Shown: positions 1 through 5,088 of the stretch, one piece after another
Numbering within the stretch: position 1 is the stretch's first letter
Layout of the letters: each line of letters begins with the position of its first letter
DNA from: Deltaproteobacteria bacterium
Lineage (GTDB): Bacteria; Desulfobacterota; Desulfomonilia; UBA1062
Direction of reading: 5' to 3'
Assembly (NCBI GenBank): GCA_003643935.1
Contig: QMLJ01000094.1
Span: 1 to 5,778, forward strand
DNA length: 5,778 nucleotides
Made by a program: the position numbers and the translations under genes
The notes under the pieces: generated by a model
What the model was told of the DNA's origin: nothing
Databases searched by the model: none
The model's input: only the letters and a program-made list of their open reading frames with translations

Positions 1-235
1 ACTCACAACCCTTTTTACCTATCACCTCAAAATCAGCAATCTTCCCGTGAGCTGTGTTTTTAAAAGCTGAAACCACATCTTCATGACAATTCAAGCAGGT
101 TTTATCTCCCACATAAGTAGCTCCAGGAATAGTAAGAAGAGTTGAAGTCTTGAAAGGAGTTCGACAGCCCATGATAACTAGAAACATCAACCCAAAACAA
201 AGGGCACCAATCTTACCTACATTCCACTTGCTCAT
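1..235 (-). CDS. Multihaem c-type cytochrome lipoprotein, N-terminal part (runs off left edge)
   Basis: The visible 78 residues start at the ATG at 235 and are cut by the window edge. Residues 1-24 look like a lipoprotein signal: basic MSKWNVGK, a hydrophobic stretch of about 13 residues, then IMGC, where Cys24 would be the lipidated residue. A c-haem site, C47-L-N-C50-H51, follows in the context YVGDKTCLNCHEDV. His63 in NTAHGK is a possible distal haem ligand. The last residues, GCE, look like the start of a second CxxCH motif of the CESCH type. This spacing is typical of DmsE/decahaem-like cytochromes that move electrons across the periplasm; the haem number cannot be known from this fragment. 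AAAGGA lies about 8 nt before the ATG, inside the upstream Tat-signal gene, so translation is probably coupled to it. The multihaem assignment is fairly secure; the subfamily is inferred. Confidence 0.78.
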   Translation of the reverse strand, partial: MSKWNVGKIGALCFGLMFLVIMGCRTPFKTSTLLTIPGATYVGDKTCLNCHEDVVSAFKNTAHGKIADFEVIGKKGCE

Positions 236-332
236 CTTCATATCCTTTCATATTGATAATCCCTGCACCTAAACCTGTAACCGCCAATGTACCACCTGTT
301 AGCTTTAAAAAACCCCGCCTGCTTATATCCAT
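213..332 (-). CDS. Stand-alone twin-arginine signal peptide (39 aa)
   Basis: A 39-codon frame starts at the ATG at 332, preceded by AGGAG with 7-nt spacing, and ends in TAA at 213-215. Residues 3-11, ISRRGFLKL, form a textbook Tat motif (S-R-R-x-F-L-K), followed by the weakly hydrophobic region TGGTLAVTGLGAGII and the short polar tail NMKGYEDEQVECR. There is no mature domain and no obvious A-x-A signal peptidase site, so the product could stay in the membrane by its h-region. The last 23 nt overlap the start of the cytochrome gene in another frame, which implies one transcript and coupled translation. Such leaders normally sit on molybdopterin or iron-sulfur oxidoreductases. It may be a real small protein, the remnant of a longer gene, or the N-terminus of a gene broken by a frameshift. 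The motif and ribosome-binding site are seen directly; the function is unknown. Confidence 0.7.
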   Translation of the reverse strand: MDISRRGFLKLTGGTLAVTGLGAGIINMKGYEDEQVECR

Positions 333-339
333 ACCTCTT

Positions 340-344
340 CTCCT
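340..344 (-). promoter_or_regulatory. Ribosome-binding site of the Tat-signal gene
   Basis: The minus strand reads AGGAG here, 7 nt before the ATG at 332. This strong Shine-Dalgarno match is the main evidence that the 39-codon frame is translated and is not chance. Confidence 0.75.
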
Positions 345-359
345 GTTAATTAATTTATA

Positions 360-396
360 TGTATATTTTATAACGTCTTAACAATCAAAGCAACAA
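360..396 (-). promoter_or_regulatory. Probable promoter of the Tat-signal/cytochrome operon
   Basis: Two overlapping sigma-70-like arrangements are visible on the minus strand. One is TTGTTG (396-391), an 18-nt spacer and TATAAA (372-367). The other is TTGATT (388-383), a 17-nt spacer and TATACA (365-360). Either would start transcription about 20-30 nt before the ATG at 332, leaving room for the AGGAG site. The sequence is very AT-rich, so chance matches are likely and the choice between the two is open. Confidence 0.45.
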
Positions 397-492
397 TAAA
401 TTAATTCTATTAAAAGCATTTATTCAAGCTCCCTGAAAAGGTATGCTGGAAAGATTATATGTTTAATATTTAACAAATTCAGAAGGAAACCC

Positions 493-521
493 TTGACTTT
501 AACTGACATAACAAATACTAT
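493..521 (+). promoter_or_regulatory. Sigma-70-type promoter of fdhE, apparently leaderless
   Basis: TTGACT (493-498), a spacer of exactly 17 nt and TACTAT (516-521) form a near-consensus promoter, each box with 5 of 6 matches. The -10 box ends 8 nt before the fdhE ATG at 530, so transcription should start at about 527-530, at or within a few bases of the start codon. No Shine-Dalgarno sequence precedes the ATG; the bases are CATCCCC. The start site is inferred from box geometry. Confidence 0.6.
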
Positions 522-529
522 GCATCCCC

Positions 530-1264
530 ATGAAATGGGATTCTATCATAGAGGCTTACCCTCAAAGCAGGGAAGATATATTAAAAGCCAGGGAAATAAG
601 AGATATTACAAATAACATCCTCCAGAAGGAGTACTCGAAGTTCAAGATAAAAGCACCTAGTACTGATGAGACTGGAATATCCATACTGGAGCAAGACTCT
701 GTTCATTCAGAAATATTAGCCCTTTTAGAAGGCATCTGCATCAGGGCATGGAATCAGGCATTTGAAAATAACTCCCAAGAGAATATAAAGGATAAAATAG
801 GTCATATACTTTCAACCGGATATTTAACAAAGGATACAGGGCAAGACATTAGACTAGAGATGACAGTGCACAATGTTACAAAGGGGGTTCTTTTCTTCTT
901 AAGGAAAGAAAACGAGGACATAATACCGAAAACATGGTCCCATGGCAAATGCCCCTTTTGCGGGACATATCCCAGGCTGGCCTATGACTCGGAAGATAAG
1001 AGAATGCTTTGCTGCCCGATCTGTGGACATACATGGAGATTCCCCAGGCTAAGGTGCCCTTGCTGCAACAATACCGATCATAACCTCTTAGGTTACTTTG
1101 AGGCAGATGGCATTGAGGGCATACGGGTATACTTTTGCAAAAAGTGCAAACATTACATAAAATCCATAGATACAAGAAAAAGAGCCGTGCTTGATCCTCA
1201 AACCGATGATGTCTTGAGCCTAGAGATGGACAACCTGGCGTTGAAAGAAGGCTTTGTAGCTTAG
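530..1264 (+). CDS. fdhE: FdhE-family formate dehydrogenase accessory protein
   Basis: FdhE is a cytoplasmic rubredoxin-like metal-binding protein that interacts with the catalytic subunit of Tat-exported respiratory formate dehydrogenases and is needed for their activity. The 244-residue product has an alpha-helical N-terminal half and a cysteine-rich C-terminal half. The paired cysteines are C141-P-F-C144-G, C161/C162-P-I-C165-G followed by HTWRFPRLR, C176-P-C178-C179, and C203-K-K-C206. The order CPxCG, then LxCxxCxxxWxxxRxxCxxC, then CxxC, then a closing LxSLxxDxxAxxxG-like segment matches FdhE. It is shorter than the E. coli protein (about 309 residues), mainly at the N-terminus. The ATG at 530 is the only ATG after the in-frame stop at 509-511, and it is not preceded by a ribosome-binding site. 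No formate dehydrogenase structural gene lies in the window. The gene converges on tatC with a 10-nt gap. Confidence 0.9.
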   Translation: MKWDSIIEAYPQSREDILKAREIRDITNNILQKEYSKFKIKAPSTDETGISILEQDSVHSEILALLEGICIRAWNQAFENNSQENIKDKIGHILSTGYLTKDTGQDIRLEMTVHNVTKGVLFFLRKENEDIIPKTWSHGKCPFCGTYPRLAYDSEDKRMLCCPICGHTWRFPRLRCPCCNNTDHNLLGYFEADGIEGIRVYFCKKCKHYIKSIDTRKRAVLDPQTDDVLSLEMDNLALKEGFVA

Positions 1265-1283
1265 AAGCAGTGCTTCAGGCCTT
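1248..1283. terminator. Inverted repeat between convergent fdhE and tatC stops (possible bidirectional terminator)
   Basis: GAAGCAGTGCTTC at 1264-1276 is a perfect 6-bp inverted repeat around one base; it would fold with a 3-nt loop and 5-bp stem. It overlaps the last base of the fdhE TAG stop (1262-1264) and two bases of the tatC TGA stop (1275-1277). An outer pairing AAGGC (1248-1252) with GCCTT (1279-1283) could extend it through an internal bulge. There is no T-run on either side, so it is not a classical intrinsic terminator. Its position between converging genes is the main argument. Confidence 0.35.
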
Positions 1284-2003
1284 GCGGTCCTTCCCAACAA
1301 CATATGCAACCCATACACTGATTTCATATAGTACAAGTAAGGGTACTGCGAGCAGTATCTGGCTTATAACATCTGGCGGCGTAAGTATGGCAGCGGCTAT
1401 AAAGATTATCAGGATAGCATATTGCCTCTTCCTTGCCAGCATGGGATACGTGACAATCCCCATCCTTGCAAGGAAATACACAATAACAGGCAACTCAAAG
1501 GTAATGCCAAATGCAAGTAGTAGTTTCGTCACAAGGTTGAGGTATTCCCTCAAAGAGGGTAAGGCCTCTATTTTGCTTGTAGAAAAACCTAGAAAGAACT
1601 TGAAACCAAAAGGAAAAACAACAAAAAATGCAAATGAAGCCCCGAGGATAAAAAAGACGGTTGCAACCACAACAAAGGGTAGAACGTATTTCCTTTCATT
1701 CTCATACAGGCCCGGCATTACAAACTTCCACGACTGATACAGGATAACAGGCACTGCCAACACAATACCAGAAAGGAACGAAACCTTGAGGTAGGTCAAG
1801 AATGCCTCTGGAAGAGACGTATATATCAGGTGACCGCCCTTGGGCATTACTTTTATTAAAGGAGATACAATAAACTCAAATATCTTCCTGGAAAAGGCGT
1901 AAGAGCAAGCAAAGCCAACACCTACGGCTATAATGCACTTTATTATCCTCCACCTCAACTCTTCAAGATGATCCGCAAGTGGCATGCGATTTTCACTTTC
2001 CAA
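1275..2003 (-). CDS. tatC: Sec-independent protein translocase subunit TatC
   Basis: TatC is the inner-membrane receptor that recognises the twin-arginine motif and forms the core of the Tat translocase for folded proteins. The product has 242 residues from the TTG at 2003 and about six hydrophobic segments (roughly 20-38, 70-90, 108-132, 155-175, 193-208 and 213-233). Family motifs include DHLEELRWR at 11-19, which belongs to the signal-binding surface, FVMPGLYENER at 94-104, FGITFELPV at 165-173 with E170, and TPPDVISQ at 208-215. The first start preceded by a good ribosome-binding site is the TTG: GAGGG lies 7 nt upstream. An ATG six codons later (1985) would give the classical MPLADHLEELR start and cannot be excluded. 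The gene follows the tatA/B-type gene after only 3 nt, so they form one operon. Confidence 0.95.
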   Translation of the reverse strand: MESENRMPLADHLEELRWRIIKCIIAVGVGFACSYAFSRKIFEFIVSPLIKVMPKGGHLIYTSLPEAFLTYLKVSFLSGIVLAVPVILYQSWKFVMPGLYENERKYVLPFVVVATVFFILGASFAFFVVFPFGFKFFLGFSTSKIEALPSLREYLNLVTKLLLAFGITFELPVIVYFLARMGIVTYPMLARKRQYAILIIFIAAAILTPPDVISQILLAVPLLVLYEISVWVAYVVGKDRKA

Positions 2004-2006
2004 TGT

Positions 2007-2327
2007 TTAGCCCTCTATATCGTCAGGATCATAGGAGTTGTCTTTATGGCTTATTGTAACACCCCCTCTTGCGTCATTCTTTATATCTTGACTCTTGTCA
2101 GTTCTAGATTCTTCCTCTGCCTGGAGATCCAAGGCATTGTTACCTGCATCTTTGTCATCCGATTCAACAGTGACATCAATATCCTTTTTTATCTGGTCTG
2201 CTGTTCTTTGCAGTTCACCCATGGCCTTACCCAAATAACGGGCAAGCTCAGGCAACCTCTTTGGACCAAGAATAATAAGCCCCAGTATAAGGATTAACAG
2301 TAGTTCCTGACCACCTATACCGAACAT
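2007..2327 (-). CDS. Twin-arginine translocase TatA/TatB family subunit (TatB-like features)
   Basis: This is the pore or receptor-partner subunit that works with TatC. The product has 106 residues: a short N-terminus MFGIGGQE, one transmembrane helix (about 8-20, LLLILILGLIIL), the G-P hinge at 21-22, an amphipathic helix (KRLPELARYLGKAMGELQ, 23-40), a charged helix to about residue 50, and a polar acidic tail. Glu8 after FGIGGQ aligns with the conserved E8 of TatB (MFDIGFSELL) rather than the Gln typical of E. coli TatA. However, E8 also occurs in TatA of minimal systems, so a dual role is possible and no A/B symbol is given. An open frame extends upstream to a TTG at 2411 and an ATG at 2354. 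The ATG at 2327 is chosen because it gives the canonical N-terminus and because the promoter boxes lie within the upstream extension. Confidence 0.9.
   Translation of the reverse strand: MFGIGGQELLLILILGLIILGPKRLPELARYLGKAMGELQRTADQIKKDIDVTVESDDKDAGNNALDLQAEEESRTDKSQDIKNDARGGVTISHKDNSYDPDDIEG
2011..2015 (-). promoter_or_regulatory. Ribosome-binding site favouring the TTG start of tatC
   Basis: The minus strand reads GAGGG, 7 nt before the TTG at 2003, inside the last codons of the tatA/B-type gene. The downstream ATG at 1985 has only a weaker GGAAAG about 10 nt upstream, so the TTG is preferred. Confidence 0.5.
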
Positions 2328-2334
2328 GTAAATA

Positions 2335-2363
2335 CTTATAAAGAGTTTTATCATGGGTGTCAA
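2335..2363 (-). promoter_or_regulatory. Strong sigma-70-type promoter of the tat operon, apparently leaderless
   Basis: On the minus strand there is a perfect -35 box TTGACA (2363-2358), a 17-nt spacer and a -10 box TATAAG (2340-2335). Only 7 nt (TATTTAC) separate the -10 box from the ATG at 2327, so the transcript should begin at or within a base or two of the start codon. There is no Shine-Dalgarno sequence. This geometry also argues against starts further upstream (2354 ATG, 2411 TTG). Confidence 0.65.
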
Positions 2364-2427
2364 ATCAAGGTTATTGCCAACACACCAACTAAGCACAACC
2401 TGTCCACTCAAAAAAACCTTATGGTCA

Positions 2428-2456
2428 TTGACATATAAAATGTATGCCTATATATG
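2428..2456 (+). promoter_or_regulatory. Sigma-70-type promoter of rplY
   Basis: A perfect TTGACA (2428-2433), a 17-nt spacer (2434-2450) and TATATG (2451-2456) make a good promoter. Transcription would begin near 2463 and leave a leader of about 29 nt that contains the GGAGG ribosome-binding site. It points away from the tat promoter across the divergent intergenic region. Confidence 0.6.
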
Positions 2457-2477
2457 TGCTATCTGAACTCAAGACAC

Positions 2478-2482
2478 GGAGG
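2478..2482 (+). promoter_or_regulatory. Ribosome-binding site of rplY
   Basis: GGAGG ends 9 nt before the ATG at 2492. A closer ATG at 2485 is only 2 nt from the site and is in another frame, so 2492 is the start. The site shows that this genome uses ordinary Shine-Dalgarno initiation alongside the apparently leaderless genes. Confidence 0.7.
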
Positions 2483-2491
2483 ATATGATTT

Positions 2492-3136
2492 ATGGCAGAC
2501 ATGGAATCTCTTGAGGTAACAAGAAGATCAGTTTTAGGCAAAAAGGTAAAACGGCTAAGGGCCCAAGGCATGATACCAGGTATTATCTATGGCAAGGGCT
2601 TGGAACCAATTCCAATACAGCTGGATTATAAGCAGTTCAGACAGATATACAAGAAAGTACGCGGCACTTCGCCCATCAATCTGGTTATTACAGGAGAGGG
2701 AAAACCAGTGGGTACACTCATACAGAAGGTGCAAAGGGATACACTCACGAACAAAATCCTGCACGCGGATTTCTTGAAGGTTGATTTCACAAAGCCGGTT
2801 ACAGTGGAGGTACCGGTAGTTCTTACAGGCAAAGCCCCGGTAGAGGAATCCGGTATCGGGAAAGTCATGCAGGAAATGATGTATATACATGTAAAAGCCT
2901 TACCCACACAGATCCCACACGAGATTGAGGTGGATATATCAGGGCTAGAAAAGACAAATCAAACCATACATGCATCTGACATCCAACTGCCCGAAGGGGT
3001 TAAACTCTCGACAATGACTGATGAGACATCGGTCATAGCAAGTGTTATAAAGCATATCTACGAAGAAGAGGCCGAGGCCGAAGAGGAAGAAGAAGAGGCC
3101 GAAGAGGGGGAAGAGGAAAAGACAACCGAGGAATAA
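2492..3136 (+). CDS. rplY: 50S ribosomal protein bL25, long CTC/TL5 type
   Basis: bL25 binds 5S rRNA in the central protuberance of the large subunit. The 214-residue product has the N-terminal L25 domain (about 5-95), with the basic start RRSVLGKKVKRLRAQGMIPGIIYGKG and the HADFLKVD segment near residues 91-98. The TL5-type C-terminal beta domain follows (about 100-185), with IPHEIEVDISGLE and the closing ETSVIASV. The last 25 or so residues form an extremely acidic tail, nearly all Glu and Ala, as often seen in CTC-type proteins. The pth gene that commonly follows rplY is absent: the next gene, rtcB, converges with a gap of only 3 nt. Because of its own promoter and its divergent and convergent neighbours, rplY appears to be monocistronic. 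Confidence 0.95.
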   Translation: MADMESLEVTRRSVLGKKVKRLRAQGMIPGIIYGKGLEPIPIQLDYKQFRQIYKKVRGTSPINLVITGEGKPVGTLIQKVQRDTLTNKILHADFLKVDFTKPVTVEVPVVLTGKAPVEESGIGKVMQEMMYIHVKALPTQIPHEIEVDISGLEKTNQTIHASDIQLPEGVKLSTMTDETSVIASVIKHIYEEEAEAEEEEEEAEEGEEEKTTEE

Positions 3137-3139
3137 GTA

Positions 3140-4582
3140 CTACCCCTTTATCATCCCCAAAGGCCTCATCCTGGCAACAACACGTGCAATACCAGCACCG
3201 GATATCGTGTTAACAACATCTGAGATATCCTTGTATGCATCTGGCATCTCCTCGGCAAGGGTGGAACCCCTTGCCGCAACGGCATAGATACCCTTTCTAT
3301 GGAGTTCATCTGATATAGACCTGCCTTTTGCTTGCTTCCTTGCCTTGTGTCTTGACATCAGTCTACCTGCACCATGGCAGGCGCTGTAAAAAGTCTCCTG
3401 AGAACCTTCTTCGCCAGTTAATATGTAAGAGGACCTACCCATGTCTCCCGGCACTATCACAGGTTGACCTGTATGCCTGAACCTTGGGGGAAGTCTATCA
3501 TCACCTGGAGGAAGAGCCCTTGTGGCCCCTTTCCTGTGTATACAGGCTTCCACGTGCTTGCCATGTACTAGAATCTCTTCAATCTTAGCGATATTGTGGC
3601 AGCAATCATACAGGAGATACATGCCCATTGACTCCCAAGACCTACAAAACACTTCCTCAAATGCACTTCTTACAAGATGAGTTACCATTCCCCTGTTTAC
3701 AAAGGCAAAGTTTGCAGCCCCTGCCATTGCACTGAGATATGTATGTGCATCATCGTATGCCAGGGGTGCACATGCAAGCTGCCTGTCAGGCAGGTCAATA
3801 CCATATGCTGGTAAGGTTCTCAACATGGCGTGTATGTAATCATCGCATACCTGATGACCAAGGCCACGAGAACCAGTATGTATGAGGATCAGGACCTGAT
3901 TCTCGAAAAGGGAAAACGCCTTGGCTACATCCTTATCCACTATTGAGTCAACAACATCCATCTCGATAAAGTGATTGCCGGAGCCAAGTGTACCAAGTTC
4001 AGGTAGCCCCCTTAACTTTGCCCTCTCGGATATGTTGCTGGGGTCTGCGCCGGGTAGTACACCGAAGTCCTCGTGGCACTCGAGGTCAACATCAGGACAC
4101 AGCCCCTTTTTTACTAGCCACCTCGCCCCCTGTGTAATAATATCCTTAAATTCCTTATCCGTGCATTTTAACACCTTATGCTTAGAACCAACACCAGATG
4201 GGACCTTAGTAAAGATACGCTGCAAGATCTGTTCCTTTAAAGGGACTATATCGTCGAGGTGCATGTTGGTAAGCACGCAACGTATACCGCAGTTTATATC
4301 GTATCCAACGCCCCCGGGCGAAACGACCCCGTCCTTCTTACTGAAGGCTGCCACTCCACCAATAGGAAACCCATACCCCATATGTATATCTGGCATGGCT
4401 ATTGATGGACCCAAGATACCTGGAAGGCATGCCACATTAACAACCTGTGATAAGGCCTCGTCTGTATAGAGCCATTTTTCTATAGTGGCATCGGCATATA
4501 CCATGCCATGTGTCCTCATGCATGCCTGCCTGGGGATCATCAATCTATATGGATCAATCCTCTCTACTTTAAGACCTTTCAT
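3140..4582 (-). CDS. rtcB: tRNA-splicing/RNA-repair ligase RtcB
   Basis: RtcB is a GTP- and Mn2+-dependent ligase that joins RNA ends with 2',3'-cyclic phosphate or 3'-phosphate to 5'-OH ends through a guanylylated histidine. The 480-residue product has the usual length and all expected metal and catalytic residues: D95 and C98 in GGVGYDINCG, H204 in LGSGNHF, H235 in LIHTGSRG, H329 in DCCHNI, and the nucleotide-accepting H403 in CHGAGR. Other family blocks are MPDIHMGYGFPIGG (63-76), HRKGATRALPPG (349-360) and VIVPGDMGRSSY (375-386). The ATG at 4582 begins 7 nt after the archease stop with only a weak ribosome-binding site, which suggests translation by coupling. No RtcR-type regulator and no RtcA cyclase are in the window. 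Bacterial RtcB is generally linked to RNA repair; here the cellular target is unknown. Confidence 0.96.
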   Translation of the reverse strand: MKGLKVERIDPYRLMIPRQACMRTHGMVYADATIEKWLYTDEALSQVVNVACLPGILGPSIAMPDIHMGYGFPIGGVAAFSKKDGVVSPGGVGYDINCGIRCVLTNMHLDDIVPLKEQILQRIFTKVPSGVGSKHKVLKCTDKEFKDIITQGARWLVKKGLCPDVDLECHEDFGVLPGADPSNISERAKLRGLPELGTLGSGNHFIEMDVVDSIVDKDVAKAFSLFENQVLILIHTGSRGLGHQVCDDYIHAMLRTLPAYGIDLPDRQLACAPLAYDDAHTYLSAMAGAANFAFVNRGMVTHLVRSAFEEVFCRSWESMGMYLLYDCCHNIAKIEEILVHGKHVEACIHRKGATRALPPGDDRLPPRFRHTGQPVIVPGDMGRSSYILTGEEGSQETFYSACHGAGRLMSRHKARKQAKGRSISDELHRKGIYAVAARGSTLAEEMPDAYKDISDVVNTISGAGIARVVARMRPLGMIKG

Positions 4583-4589
4583 GTTTTAC

Positions 4590-4991
4590 TCACGTGTCAA
4601 ATGTAATGGTTGCTATGTAGAGACCTCTCACCTTTGTGATGTTAAGGCCATGATAAGTTGCAGCCTTAATCTCTGTATCAAGCCGAGAGAAAAGGTACTC
4701 ACCTGCTATCACGCCAGACACCCGAGAATCCTCTAAAGTATATACCTTAACATCTGACAATCTGAACCCATCCGTGTTTATCCTGTAGATAATCTCCTGT
4801 AACCACCTAACTAGAGTATCATCAATATCAATACCATGGACTGAAATGTTTACAGTCTCTTTACCAACGTCTGATCTTGCACCCGTAATATCTACAACCG
4901 CTCTTGCCCCCTCTTCAAAAAGGATCTTCATGTCATCTGCCATCACCCTGATTGCCAAGTCTGCAGTATGTTCAATAACCTCGTAAGACAT
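4590..4991 (-). CDS. Archease, activator of RtcB
   Basis: Archease is a small metal-binding protein that promotes guanylylation of RtcB and gives it multiple turnovers. The 133-residue product begins SYEVIEHTADLAIRV, with the family EHTAD block at about residues 7-11, has an ALVxW-like segment (DDTLVRWLQEIIYR) and the family block EIKAATYHGLNI near the end, and closes with ATITFDT, whose Asp should be a metal ligand. The ATG at 4991 is chosen because GGTGA (5003-4999) sits 7 nt upstream; a TTG at 5006 would add five residues. The gene directly precedes rtcB with 7 nt between them, the standard archease-rtcB operon, which makes both calls mutually supportive. No clear promoter was found upstream. 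Confidence 0.93.
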   Translation of the reverse strand: MSYEVIEHTADLAIRVMADDMKILFEEGARAVVDITGARSDVGKETVNISVHGIDIDDTLVRWLQEIIYRINTDGFRLSDVKVYTLEDSRVSGVIAGEYLFSRLDTEIKAATYHGLNITKVRGLYIATITFDT

Positions 4992-5088
4992 AGGCCTTTC
5001 ACCCAATTCAATCTTTGTATTTACATCTACTACATTACTGTATAGAAGTCATTGTTGATTGAAAAAAAATAAGGCTAAGAATAATCAA

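Noticed and set aside
213..235. Programmed frameshift joining the Tat signal to the cytochrome
   Set aside because: The cytochrome has its own ATG, ribosome-binding site and lipoprotein signal. A fusion would put a Tat signal in front of a Sec-type signal, and haem attachment needs Sec export of unfolded protein. No slippery sequence was seen.
876..1175. Cysteine-rich minus-strand frame opposite fdhE
   Set aside because: Its cysteines lack the paired spacing of metal-binding proteins, and it lies opposite the FdhE cysteine motifs, which are convincing in the plus frame.
1270..1737. Plus-strand open frame opposite tatC
   Set aside because: It lies wholly within tatC on the other strand, and its product has no recognisable family features; tatC motifs are clear.
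1968..2297. Plus-strand open frame of 109 codons across the tatA/B-tatC junction
   Set aside because: It is antisense to two well-supported genes, has no convincing ribosome-binding site, and its hydrophobicity mirrors the opposite strand.
2328..2411. Longer TatA/B-type protein starting at TTG 2411 or ATG 2354
   Set aside because: The extra residues (SGQVVLSWCVGNN and beyond) are not like the family, the canonical N-terminus begins at 2327, and the promoter boxes lie inside the extension.
2879..2890. Palindrome ATGTATATACAT as an operator
   Set aside because: It lies within the rplY coding sequence and encodes ordinary residues of the bL25 C-terminal domain; it is a chance AT-rich palindrome.
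3975..4469. Plus-strand open frame of 164 codons opposite rtcB
   Set aside because: It is a shadow of the highly conserved rtcB coding sequence and resembles no protein family.
4594..4599. TTGACA on the minus strand upstream of rtcB as an internal promoter
   Set aside because: It is in the last codons of archease, and no -10 box lies 16-18 nt downstream before or near the rtcB start in a useful position; rtcB is best explained as the second gene of the operon.
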